From: Flavobacterium sp. NRK F7
GTDB taxonomy: Bacteria > Bacteroidota > Bacteroidia > Flavobacteriales > Flavobacteriaceae
Assembly: GCF_024054195.1 (NCBI RefSeq)
Contig: NZ_JAMXLB010000001.1
Location: forward strand, 2,980,129 to 3,044,128
Direction of reading: 5' to 3'
DNA: 64,000 nt
In this document: piece by piece, positions 33,894 through 42,770 of the stretch
How the letters are laid out: each line of letters opens with the position of its first letter
How positions within the stretch are numbered: the first letter of the stretch is position 1
The notes under the pieces: model-generated
Told to the model about the DNA's origin: nothing
What the model saw: the letters and a program-made list of their open reading frames with translations, nothing else
Database searches by the model: none
Made by a program: the position numbers and the translations under genes

Positions 33894-34137
33894 ATCTTTA
33901 AATTTTTGATTAAACATTTCTCCATAAAATTCAAAATTTATTCCAAAATAAAAAAAAGCCAAAATGTCTTTAAATGGACGTTTTCAAAAGACAATTTGAC
34001 CTATATTTAAGATTTTATTTGCAAATTAACTGACTAAATTTCAGCTCTTTAATTTTAAAGATACAAGATCTGATTTTTTTTATGGAATTTTGTAAGCGTC
34101 AAAACAAGAAATAAAAGTAATAAATAGTAGATATTTA

Positions 34138-34145
34138 TATATTTG
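34138..34145 (+). promoter_or_regulatory. -7 promoter element for the BNR-repeat protein gene
   Basis: TATATTTG is a perfect TAnnTTTG match 21 bases before the ATG at 34166, in the 272-base divergent gap to the Hsp20 start. Confidence 0.55.
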
Positions 34146-34165
34146 TAAAAATAAACTTTCACTCA

Positions 34166-37100
34166 ATGAAAAAAAATATACTCGTATTTCTTTTGTTTTT
34201 AAGTATTTGCGTTGGTTCTTTTTACTTTTTTAAAAATAACAATTCCCAAGAAAGTATACAAAAAGAAATTGCTACACCACAAAGCAACTCTAAAAACAAA
34301 ACAACTTCAAGTGATGTAATCAACAGCACTGAAAAGACTAAGGAAATTGAAAAAAAAGAAACAAAAATTATTAACAGTGTTTCCAAAAATCAATTGGCTA
34401 GTAACCAACCTAAACTAGTTAGAAAAGTTATTAACGCTACTAAAAAAGGAAAAAAGAAAACCTTAGAAGAAAGAGCTCAGTTTAATGAGGGTCGATTACT
34501 ATATGAATTTTATAGACAAGTAAACCCAAATACAGGTAGAATTTCTGTAAGAGATAAAGAATTAGAAAAAGAAGAATCTAAAAATGTACCCTTAGCAGAT
34601 GACAGTAACCTTTCAAGAGTTTCTGCACCAAATTATGTTAATCGTGGCCCTGGAAACCTCGGAGGCAGAACAAGAGCATTGGTTTATGATAAAAGCGACC
34701 CAACTGGTAATACCATCCTAGCTGGAGCGATTAGTGGTGGCGTATTTAGAACTACAAATGGAGGAGCAAGCTGGACAAAAGTATCTTCTCAAGATGAAAT
34801 TCATAATGTAACTACCATCGCACAAGATCCTAGACCTGGTTTTCAAAATATTTGGTATTATGGTACAGGAGAAGTATTAGGGAATAGTGCTTCTTTAAAC
34901 GGTGCATTTTACTATGGAAGAGGAATATGGAAGTCGGAAAATAGTGGTTTAACTTGGACGCAAATAGCTAGCTCTAACTCTGTTCAAGAAACATTTGACA
35001 ACCGTTTTGACTTTGTACACAGACTCGCAGTTCATCCAGTTACAGGTGATGTATATGCAGGCATTGTTGGACAATTAGCGCGATATAATGGAACTACTTG
35101 GACAGCAGAACGAAATGATGCTACTGCATCTGGTAATAAACTAGTAGATGTTATTATTACTTCAACAGGAAGAGTGTATTGTGCTTTCTCTGGTAACTCC
35201 GATGCTTCTATCAGAGGAATATGGTCTTCTGCAACAGGTATTGGTGGTTGGTCGAGAATAGCAGACAATGGTACTCCAACAGGATGGTCTATGAGTGGCA
35301 GAGTTGTCCTTGGTCTTGCCCCATCTAATGAAAATATTTTATATGCCTTATATTTAAAAACAGGCACAACACCTTCACCTGGCGATTGTGATTTATGGAG
35401 ATGGAATCAAGCTTCTACTACTTGGACCAACTTTTCATCAAAAATTCCCGATGAACCGGGCGGAAGTGCTGGAAATGACCCATTTAACTCTCAAGGCGCT
35501 TATGATTTAGTAGTCAATGTAAAACCTGATAATGAGAACTTTGTAGTAATTGGTGGTACTAATGCTTACAAAATAAGCAACATTAACACAGGATCTTTTG
35601 TGCGAATTGGTGGATATGGAAATCCTAATAATTATGCACAATGGAATGTGGGTGGTGTAACGCATCATCCTGATGTACATACGCTAGTCTTTAATCCTAA
35701 CAATTCAAACATCTTATTGTCTGGAACGGACGGAGGAATTCATCAAACAAATGATATTAATGCTGCTTCTGTTAGTTGGATAAACCTAAATAACAAATAC
35801 CAAACCTATCAATATTATCATGTAAATATGGATCCTCAATCAGGATCTGATGGCGTTATCGGTGGAGCACAAGACAACGGAACTACAGCTGGAGGAACCA
35901 TATTTGGTTTAACCAATTTAACTAATATGAGTAGTGTCTTTAGTGGAGATGGTGTAGCCGCTGCTATTTCAAGAGATAATGCTTGTGTACCTTTCTTCAT
36001 GGGTTCTCAAGGTGGAAGAATTTATCGCGATTGCCCTACGGCAGCAACCATAACACCTACTGGTTCTACAAGTGAATTCGTAACGTATTTCTATCTAGAT
36101 CCAGATAACAATAGTAATTTATATTATGCAGGTCAAAACGTCCTTTGGAAAACAAATAACTCTTCTACTGTAACTTCAGGTACTTGGACTAACATGGGCT
36201 CAACTGCTTTAAAAGGACATAACGATTATTTTCAAACTTTTTCTACCACTAGAGGCACTTATAATGCCGCAACTAGTTATTTGCTATTAGGTGGAGATGA
36301 AGGTCACATCTATAGATTGAATGACCCAAGAAATGCTACTAGCTTTTCAGCAGCAGTAGACATTACGCCTCCAGGAGCAACTATTGCTTTCCCTTCAATT
36401 GTAACAGGCTTAGCCATTCACCCAACAAACAGGGATATTGTTTTGGCAACCTATTCAAATTATGGAACGCAAAGTATTTTTTATACCGCCAATGCAACAG
36501 CTGCTTCACCAACATGGACGCTAGTAGAACGAAATCTTGCAAGTCATTCCATTCGCTCTGCAGCTATTACGCAAGTTAATGGTCAAACTTTATTTTATGT
36601 CGGAACGGCAAGAGGACTTTATAGTACTACCAATCCTTTAACTACCGATTGGGTAAGACAAGGCGCTAATGAAATTGGATATGCTCTAGTAAGTTCCTTA
36701 GCGTATAGACATAATGATGGTACACTACTAATTGGAACGCATGGTAACGGAATGTACCAATCGAAAATTACACTTTGTGATGGTATCTCTACAACTTGGA
36801 ATGGTTCTTCTTGGTCAAATGGAGTTCCAACTGCAACAAGAGAAGCCATTTTTACCGGAAATTATAACTCAACAGCTAATTTAGAAGCGTGTACAGTAAC
36901 CATCACCAATAATGCAACGGTTACTTTTAATGCTGGTCATACCTTTATTATTGGAGGTGGTCTAACGGTAGATACTGGTGCAAACCTCGTTATCGAAAAC
37001 AATGCAGCCTTACGACAAATAAATAAAGACGATAATTCTGGTTCTATTGTAGTAAAAAGAACATCTTCTCCTATGATTCGACAAGACTATACCGCATGGT

Positions 37101-38347
37101 CTTCTCCAGTAGCTAACCAACAACTATTGGCTTTTTCTCCAAATACAATACCATCTCGTTTTTACGAATATTTGTATACAGGTACAACAACTCCAACTGC
37201 ATATCAATCTGTAGATCCTAATACTAACTTCCAAAAAGGAAAAGGATACATGATACGAGTGGATAACAATTGGTCCTCTTCTACTCCAGCAGCGTATAAT
37301 GGCCAATTTGAAGGAGTTCCGTTTAATGGTGATGTAGCACAAAGAGTGGGTATGGGCTTCAATGTTTTAGGTAACCCTTATGCATCACCTATAAGCGCAG
37401 ACACTTTTTTAGATGATAATTTAAATGCTAGTACACTTTATTTTTGGACAAATACAACTCCAGCTACTGGTGGTGCTTACCCTCAAAACAACTTTGCTTC
37501 CTATACTAAATTAGGTGGTGTGGCTGCTTTTGGTAGTGCTAAAATACCAAATGGAACCATTCAAACAGGACAAGGGTTTTATGTACAGTCTACAGCTTAT
37601 CAAGATTGTTTCTTTAGAAATACACAAAGAGTAAATGCATCCGTTTCAACTCAATTTTTTAAATTGAATCAAAATCCTTCAGAAGGACATCTTTACAGAC
37701 TCAATTTTAATGACCAAAACGTTTCGTATAACCAATTCTTAATTGGATATACAGATGGTGCTACAGATGGCGTTGACAATCTTATCGATGGAAAAATGAT
37801 TGACACGTCTAAACCTTCAATGTATAGTATTATTAATCAAACGCAATATGTAATCCAAGGTAAAGGATTGCCTTTCAATGAAGAAGATATAATTCCTTTA
37901 GGCTATAAAGTAATCGATGCAGGTAATTACACTATTGCATTAGAAAATGTAGAAGGTTTATTTAACTCTCAAGATATTTTTGTTAAAGACAAGCTGTTGA
38001 ATACACTTACAGATATCAAAAACAACACCTACACGTTCTATTCAAATTCAGGAACATTTGAAGATCGCTTCGAAATTGTATATAGAAATACACTACTATC
38101 AAATGGTAGTGTAACTTCAATCAATTCAATTACTATCTTTTCTGACAATGACGGAATTAATGTAAAGTCGACAGAAAAAATTAAAGACATCACGATTTAT
38201 GATATAGTAGGAAAAACATTATATCAAAACCAAAATGTAAATGCATCAACTTTTGTGGTGAATAGCATAACCAAAAATGCACAAGTAGTACTTGTAAAAG
38301 TAACAGATTACCAGAACCAAGTAACTACGAAAAAAATAATTTTCTAG
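34166..38347 (+). CDS. Large secreted BNR/VPS10-type propeller protein with T9SS sorting domain
   Basis: A 1,393-residue exported protein. The N-terminal hydrophobic stretch (residues 5-24) acts as a signal peptide, followed by a Lys/Ser-rich linker of about 100 residues. From about residue 160 to 860 there are sialidase/BNR and VPS10/sortilin-like repeats (NRGPGNLGGRTRALVYD; GGVFRTTNGGASWTKV; KSENSGLTWTQIAS), likely two large propellers. Residues about 870-1,300 form a second beta-rich section that resembles the C-terminal domain of T9SS proteins with GXSSPV-type phrases (DYTAWSSPVANQQ). The last 75 residues are a type A sorting domain. Surface adhesion or glycan binding is inferred, with no glycosidase catalytic motif visible. 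Confidence 0.87.
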   Translation: MKKNILVFLLFLSICVGSFYFFKNNNSQESIQKEIATPQSNSKNKTTSSDVINSTEKTKEIEKKETKIINSVSKNQLASNQPKLVRKVINATKKGKKKTLEERAQFNEGRLLYEFYRQVNPNTGRISVRDKELEKEESKNVPLADDSNLSRVSAPNYVNRGPGNLGGRTRALVYDKSDPTGNTILAGAISGGVFRTTNGGASWTKVSSQDEIHNVTTIAQDPRPGFQNIWYYGTGEVLGNSASLNGAFYYGRGIWKSENSGLTWTQIASSNSVQETFDNRFDFVHRLAVHPVTGDVYAGIVGQLARYNGTTWTAERNDATASGNKLVDVIITSTGRVYCAFSGNSDASIRGIWSSATGIGGWSRIADNGTPTGWSMSGRVVLGLAPSNENILYALYLKTGTTPSPGDCDLWRWNQASTTWTNFSSKIPDEPGGSAGNDPFNSQGAYDLVVNVKPDNENFVVIGGTNAYKISNINTGSFVRIGGYGNPNNYAQWNVGGVTHHPDVHTLVFNPNNSNILLSGTDGGIHQTNDINAASVSWINLNNKYQTYQYYHVNMDPQSGSDGVIGGAQDNGTTAGGTIFGLTNLTNMSSVFSGDGVAAAISRDNACVPFFMGSQGGRIYRDCPTAATITPTGSTSEFVTYFYLDPDNNSNLYYAGQNVLWKTNNSSTVTSGTWTNMGSTALKGHNDYFQTFSTTRGTYNAATSYLLLGGDEGHIYRLNDPRNATSFSAAVDITPPGATIAFPSIVTGLAIHPTNRDIVLATYSNYGTQSIFYTANATAASPTWTLVERNLASHSIRSAAITQVNGQTLFYVGTARGLYSTTNPLTTDWVRQGANEIGYALVSSLAYRHNDGTLLIGTHGNGMYQSKITLCDGISTTWNGSSWSNGVPTATREAIFTGNYNSTANLEACTVTITNNATVTFNAGHTFIIGGGLTVDTGANLVIENNAALRQINKDDNSGSIVVKRTSSPMIRQDYTAWSSPVANQQLLAFSPNTIPSRFYEYLYTGTTTPTAYQSVDPNTNFQKGKGYMIRVDNNWSSSTPAAYNGQFEGVPFNGDVAQRVGMGFNVLGNPYASPISADTFLDDNLNASTLYFWTNTTPATGGAYPQNNFASYTKLGGVAAFGSAKIPNGTIQTGQGFYVQSTAYQDCFFRNTQRVNASVSTQFFKLNQNPSEGHLYRLNFNDQNVSYNQFLIGYTDGATDGVDNLIDGKMIDTSKPSMYSIINQTQYVIQGKGLPFNEEDIIPLGYKVIDAGNYTIALENVEGLFNSQDIFVKDKLLNTLTDIKNNTYTFYSNSGTFEDRFEIVYRNTLLSNGSVTSINSITIFSDNDGINVKSTEKIKDITIYDIVGKTLYQNQNVNASTFVVNSITKNAQVVLVKVTDYQNQVTTKKIIF

Positions 38348-38371
38348 TGGAATCAGAAATGATTTCAAAAA

Positions 38372-38400
38372 TAAAAAAGCCTTGTAATAAGGCTTTTTTA
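38372..38400 (+). terminator. Intrinsic bidirectional terminator
   Basis: AAAAAAGCCTT at 38372-38382 pairs with AAGGCTTTTTT at 38388-38398, between the convergent BNR-repeat gene and the TerB-like gene. Confidence 0.82.
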
Positions 38401-38403
38401 TTT

Positions 38404-38808
38404 TTAGTTATGTTGCTCTGCAAAAACAGATAATAAGGTTTGACCATCAATCATTCTATTGGGTGACTTTTTCATCATATGCAATACCCTTTTCATGGCA
38501 TAGGGATTCAAGCCCATATTAATACCTATTTCATTAATTTTTATTTGCTCTCTTTCGTGCAAAACACCATCAGCATGCATCAATAAAGCCAAACGATAAA
38601 ACTGACAAATACGATTGAATTCATCTTTTATAACCTTAACTTCCGATCTATTTTCAAATAATTTATGAAACGTTTCTTTGTCAATTTCTAATTCAAGAGA
38701 AATCATCTCTATAAAATCATACTCTCTATCATGCAATTCACCATCGACTAAGGCAAAGGCTATCATTTCTTGCAACAAACTTATTTTTTCTTGGTAGGTT
38801 TCCATCAA
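38404..38808 (-). CDS. TerB-like helical protein
   Basis: A 134-residue soluble, acidic all-helical protein. Two similar halves contain AFALVDGELHDREYDFIEMI and LALLMHADGVLHEREQIKIN. This D-G-x-L-x-x-R-E pattern is the metal-binding type repeat of TerB/DjlA-N-like domains, where the acidic residues can bind a divalent metal. An in-frame second Met at residue 2 is an equal start choice. It is a single gene, not near other tellurite-resistance genes. Its role is unknown. Confidence 0.75.
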   Translation of the reverse strand: MMETYQEKISLLQEMIAFALVDGELHDREYDFIEMISLELEIDKETFHKLFENRSEVKVIKDEFNRICQFYRLALLMHADGVLHEREQIKINEIGINMGLNPYAMKRVLHMMKKSPNRMIDGQTLLSVFAEQHN

Positions 38809-38851
38809 AGCAGTACTTTTATTAAGTTTTATAATCCAAATATAACTAAAA

Positions 38852-39637
38852 ATGAAAAAACTTGGCTTTCTTTTCAGTATCTTTTTTTTAACATCCGTAT
38901 CACTTTGGGCTCAAAAAAGATATACGCAATTTGAAATTAAAGCACCTCAACTCGATACCATTAAACGTATTTGGGTCTATTTGCCCTTAGATTACAATCA
39001 ATCTGAAAAGAAATATCCTGTCTTATACATGCACGATGCGCAAAACCTTTTTGATGAAAAAAAAGCATTTTCAGGAGAATGGAAAGTCGATGAAACCTTA
39101 GATAGTTTACAAGCTAAAATTATTGTCATAGGAATTGAACACGGTAATGAAAAAAGAATAGACGAACTCACCCCTTATAAAAATGAAAAATATGGTGGTG
39201 GCAACGCTAATAACTACTTAGATTTTATCGTTACCACTTTAAAACCACATATCGATTCGGTATATCGCACCAAAACAAATTCAAGAAATACAGGAATAAT
39301 GGGAAGTTCACTTGGCGGATTGGTTTCCTTTTATGCGAGTTTAAAATATCCTGATGTTTTTGGGAAAGTGGGTGTTTTTTCGCCTTCTTTTTGGTTTACC
39401 AATGACATATACACCCTTACCGAACAAACTAAAAAAATTGACACCAAATATTATTTTATGTGTGGTGACAGTGAAAGTGAAACTATGGTCGACGATATGA
39501 ATCAAATGATTCACCTTATCCGACAAAAAAGATGCGATTGTTTGCACCTACATAAAACTAAAATTGTCGCAAACGGGAAACACAATGAAAAACTTTGGTC
39601 AAAAGAATTTGCAAAAGCGTATCTTTGGCTTTTCTAA
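38852..39637 (+). CDS. Secreted alpha/beta-hydrolase esterase (esterase D-like)
   Basis: A 261-residue exported esterase of the Fes/esterase-D type. The signal peptide ends in SLWAQ. The fold then shows IWVYLPLDYN, YPVLYMHDAQNLFD, the nucleophile Ser in GIMGSSLGGL near residue 150, then FGKVGVFSPSFWF, an acidic residue in MCGDSESETM, and the catalytic His in NGKHNEKLW near the C-terminus. Such enzymes hydrolyse ester bonds of siderophores, acetyl groups on sugars or small esters; the substrate is unclear. It is divergent from the TerB-like gene with 43 bases between them and lies before the REP elements. Confidence 0.85.
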   Translation: MKKLGFLFSIFFLTSVSLWAQKRYTQFEIKAPQLDTIKRIWVYLPLDYNQSEKKYPVLYMHDAQNLFDEKKAFSGEWKVDETLDSLQAKIIVIGIEHGNEKRIDELTPYKNEKYGGGNANNYLDFIVTTLKPHIDSVYRTKTNSRNTGIMGSSLGGLVSFYASLKYPDVFGKVGVFSPSFWFTNDIYTLTEQTKKIDTKYYFMCGDSESETMVDDMNQMIHLIRQKRCDCLHLHKTKIVANGKHNEKLWSKEFAKAYLWLF

Positions 39638-39679
39638 ATAAAAAAATATAATTTAATTAGTTTAAGTGGGATATTCATT

Positions 39680-39701
39680 CGTCAGTTCGAGTGTTTTTTA
39701 T
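39680..39701 (+). repeat. REP-like element fragment (5' part)
   Basis: CGTCAGTTCGAGTGTTTTTT plus AT at 39680-39701, identical over 22 bases to 39741-39762. It corresponds to the left half of the element at 39741. Confidence 0.75.
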
Positions 39702-39740
39702 AATAAATAGAAGAGAAAATACTATATTCATAACAACATG

Positions 39741-39797
39741 CGTCAGTTCGAGTGTTTTTTATGGAATGAAATGGAATAAAAAATGTATCGAGAACTT
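39741..39797 (+). repeat. REP-like element
   Basis: It begins CGTCAGTTCGAGTG and ends TGTATCGAGAACT at 39797. The ends GTTCGAGTG and GTATCGAGAAC are partly complementary, so the element can fold. This type of short intergenic repeat is common in Flavobacterium genomes. A related element lies at 49806. Confidence 0.7.
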
Positions 39798-39822
39798 AAA
39801 TTAAACAATAAAAATAATTAAA

Positions 39823-40254
39823 ATGACAAATAACGATATCTTCAAAAAACTACGCGTAGCCCTACAATTAAGAGACGACCAAATTGTAGAAATATTACAA
39901 TTGGTAGACTTTAGAGTGTCTAAAGGAGAGCTGGGTAACATTTTCAGAAATGAAGATCACCCTAACTATGTAGAATGTGGTGACCAATTATTACGTAACT
40001 TCCTAAACGGTTTAGTCATTCATTTAAGAGGCACAAAAGAAAACCCAAAAAACCCTATGGAGGTCATCAAAAGCCACAAAAATACGCCTCCTAAAGAAGG
40101 CTCCATAAAAACTGAAGAACAACCCAAAAAAACAAATTTTAAGAAATCAGAAACGGGTTTTAAACCCAAACCAAAGAAAAAACCGTTTCCTAAAAAAGAA
40201 CCTATAGTTGAAAAAGTACGCTTTAAAAACGGAAAAAATAAGTCGAAAGAGTAA
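39823..40254 (+). CDS. DUF1456 family protein
   Basis: A 143-residue cytoplasmic protein. Residues 1-75 are the DUF1456 domain (MTNNDIFKKLRVALQLRDDQ; LVDFRVSKGELGNIFRNEDH; YVECGDQLLRNFLNGLVIH), which in E. coli YehS occurs twice; here one domain is present. The rest is a Lys/Pro-rich tail (KSHKNTPPKEG; KPKKKPFPKK) that may bind nucleic acid or membrane. It overlaps the next gene by one base (TAATG). The function of the family is unknown, although its helix pattern resembles small DNA-binding folds. Confidence 0.8.
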   Translation: MTNNDIFKKLRVALQLRDDQIVEILQLVDFRVSKGELGNIFRNEDHPNYVECGDQLLRNFLNGLVIHLRGTKENPKNPMEVIKSHKNTPPKEGSIKTEEQPKKTNFKKSETGFKPKPKKKPFPKKEPIVEKVRFKNGKNKSKE

Positions 40255-40745
40255 TGATTATTACAGTTTTTATTTTATTTTTCTCTATATTTCTAATCGT
40301 TAATCTAGGCATAAATAATTTGTTTAAAAAGAATAGAAAAGATTTTTTTTATGCTTTACCTATCAAAAATTATATAGAAATAAAAAAAATTAAGACGGAA
40401 ACATTTTCCAAACATCTTTTAACTGTAAATTGGGGAACTTATTGTTCCGAAATTATTTTATTTGAAGACAGCATATTTATTTTATTAAAAATATCTTATC
40501 TAGGAGGCTTAATAAATTTATACCGACCCATTATACAAATATCAATTAATGAAAATTAAAAGAAGTATAATGGTGTCTTAAGAAATCATCAACTTGTAAG
40601 AGTAGTATATTGCAATTACAAAATAAAGCTTCATACCATAATAGAAAAACCAATTAAATTTACAACAGAAATAGAATTGAACTTCAAAAATAAAAATCAA
40701 GAACTAAATACTGTTAAAGAATTTATTAAAGAAAAAGTATCATAA
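40254..40745 (+). pseudogene. Hypothetical membrane-anchored protein interrupted by TAA at 40557
   Basis: The first part (40254-40559, 101 residues) begins with a hydrophobic segment (ITVFILFFSIFLIVNLGI, residues 3-20) and a domain ending YRPIIQISINEN. TAA at 40557-40559 interrupts it. The same frame then continues without another stop for 61 codons to TAA at 40743-40745, reading KKYNGVLRNHQLVRVVYCN, then IEKPIKFTTEIELNFKN, with normal coding composition. The most economical reading is one gene of about 163 codons with a nonsense change. Without homologues I cannot show this. An alternative is that the 101-residue product is complete and the rest is chance. It starts on the last base of the DUF1456 gene. 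Confidence 0.6.
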
Positions 40746-40793
40746 AAATTAAACATCAATAAACTCTTTTCATTAAAAACCATTTCATTTTTG

Positions 40794-40801
40794 TATTTTT
40801 G
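40794..40801 (+). promoter_or_regulatory. -7 promoter element for the BatA-like gene
   Basis: TATTTTTG is a perfect TAnnTTTG match, 41 bases before the ATG at 40842. Confidence 0.5.
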
Positions 40802-40841
40802 AACACCGTAAATTGATGGTCCTGAAATAAACCTAACATAC

Positions 40842-42770
40842 ATGCAGTTTAAACATCCTGAGATTTTATACTTTTTGTTCCTATTGGTGATACCAATTTT
40901 AGTCCATTTATTTCAATTACGTCGCTTTAAAAAAGAATATTTTACCAATGTAAAACTGCTGCGACAACTCCAACAACAAACTCGAAAAAGCAGTACAATA
41001 AAAAAATGGCTGCTGCTAGCAACGCGTTTACTGCTTTTAGCATTTTTAATTTTGGCTTTTGCCCAACCTTTTTTTACCGCTAAAGAAAGTAAAAGTAAAG
41101 ATAACGAACTCATTATTTTACTAGATAATTCCTTTTCCATGCAAGCCAAAGGAAGTCGCGGTGAATTGTTGAAAAGAAGCATTCAAGATATTTTAGAAGC
41201 TTTTCCTGAAAATCAAACCTTTTCAATTCTTACTACAAATACTGCTTTTTGGGACGTAGATCGGAAAACTATCCAAACGGAACTTCAAAAAATAGACTAT
41301 TCGGCTTTACCTTTTGAATTGGATTATTTACTCACACAAGTGGCTACTAAAAAACCCAATACTAAAAAAGATTTTATCATTATTACAGATGCTGTAGGGG
41401 TTGGATCTAAAAAAATGGAACGTGTGCTTGCTGAAAACGAAGTGTATTTTATGCATCCGAAAGCGGAAAATAAAAACAATATTAGTATCGAAAAAGTAAC
41501 ATTATCACAAGTTTTAGAAACTTTTTATGAAATTACAATTGCGCTGAAATCCTACGGTGAAAACACAGAACCTATTTCTGTAGCCGTATATAATCAAGAA
41601 AATGTAATAGCAAAATCACAAGTGACTTTTGAGACATCTGAAAAAGAAATAAAAATAAATATTCCTAAAGCGGCTTTTCACGGCAAAGTAATCCTAGAAG
41701 ATAACAGCCTAGCGTATGACAATGCTTATTATTTTAGTATTTCCCAACCCAAAAAACAAAATGTAATTTGCATTGGTACTCCCGAAAAAAATAAATTCTT
41801 AAATAAAATACTAACGGATAAAGAATTTATAGTAAACAATACCGAATTAACACAACTGAATTACAATGCCATTGAAAACCAACAAACCATCATTCTTAAC
41901 GAAATCAAAGAAATTCCGCAAGCTCTAGCAACTACTTTAGCTTCTTTTTATTCCAAAGGTGGTGCTATCATTTTCATTCCTTCTGAAGAAACCAATGTTC
42001 AAAACAGCAATAATTTTTTGAAAAATTTTGGTTCGTTACAGTTGGCTCCAATCAACAAAACTGAAAAAAAAATTACCAAAATCAGTTTCAATCATCCGTT
42101 ATATAAGAATGTTTTTGAAAAGAAAATCACTAATTTTCAATATCCAAAAGTAAACCAATACTTTCCTTCTTCTGGGAAAGGATTGCCTATTTTACAATTG
42201 GAAGATCAAGCTAATTTTGCCTTTTCGGTTACCAATACTTTAGGAAACTTATATGTTTTTACAGCACCTTTAAACAAGCAAAATTCTAATTTTCAGAATT
42301 CTCCTTTAATTGTACCTACTATTTATAACATGGCACAAGCCAAGAATAATTCGAAAACAAATACCTTTACTATTGGCGAAAATGAAACTTTAGTAATTGA
42401 GGCTGCTTTATCCAAAGATGAAGTAGTGAGCGTAACCAATGCTACGTATAGTTTTATTCCGCGACAGCAAATCATAAGCGCAAAAGTGAAACTTTCTTTT
42501 GGAGATTATCCTGAAAAAGGAGGAAATTACTCGGTAAAGCAAGCCGAAAACGATATTCAAGAAATTAGCTTTAATTACGCACGTACAGAAAGCGATTTAA
42601 ACAACGAAAACAACACACTATTTGATAAAGCCACCAGCGTAAATGATGTAACCACAGTTCTTAACGATTTAGAATCAAAACGAACTGATACCGCATTATG
42701 GAAATGGTTTATTCTAGGAACTCTCCTATTTTTATTGATTGAACTACTAATACAAAAATTTGTAAAATGA
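40842..42770 (+). CDS. BatA-type vWA-like membrane protein
   Basis: A 642-residue inner-membrane protein. The N-terminus (FKHPEILYFLFLLVIPILVH, with RRFKKEYFTN and IKKWLLLATRLLLLAFLILA) is the standard BatA N-terminal domain with two membrane segments. A von Willebrand A-like domain follows, with the metal-site start LIILLDNSFSMQAKG and a second motif IIITDAVG. The C-terminal part is a large periplasmic region ending in one membrane helix (WKWFILGTLLFLLIELLIQK). It overlaps the dihydroorotase-like gene by four bases (ATGA). BatA proteins are linked to aerotolerance and envelope complexes; partners are not visible here. Confidence 0.88.
   Translation: MQFKHPEILYFLFLLVIPILVHLFQLRRFKKEYFTNVKLLRQLQQQTRKSSTIKKWLLLATRLLLLAFLILAFAQPFFTAKESKSKDNELIILLDNSFSMQAKGSRGELLKRSIQDILEAFPENQTFSILTTNTAFWDVDRKTIQTELQKIDYSALPFELDYLLTQVATKKPNTKKDFIIITDAVGVGSKKMERVLAENEVYFMHPKAENKNNISIEKVTLSQVLETFYEITIALKSYGENTEPISVAVYNQENVIAKSQVTFETSEKEIKINIPKAAFHGKVILEDNSLAYDNAYYFSISQPKKQNVICIGTPEKNKFLNKILTDKEFIVNNTELTQLNYNAIENQQTIILNEIKEIPQALATTLASFYSKGGAIIFIPSEETNVQNSNNFLKNFGSLQLAPINKTEKKITKISFNHPLYKNVFEKKITNFQYPKVNQYFPSSGKGLPILQLEDQANFAFSVTNTLGNLYVFTAPLNKQNSNFQNSPLIVPTIYNMAQAKNNSKTNTFTIGENETLVIEAALSKDEVVSVTNATYSFIPRQQIISAKVKLSFGDYPEKGGNYSVKQAENDIQEISFNYARTESDLNNENNTLFDKATSVNDVTTVLNDLESKRTDTALWKWFILGTLLFLLIELLIQKFVK

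Noticed and set aside
34166..38347. Sialidase activity of the BNR-repeat protein
   Set aside because: The Asp-box repeats are present, but no sialidase catalytic Tyr/Glu or FRIP motif could be recognised.
39680..39797. CRISPR-like repeat pair
   Set aside because: Only two partial copies, the second extends as a REP element, no regular spacers and no cas genes.
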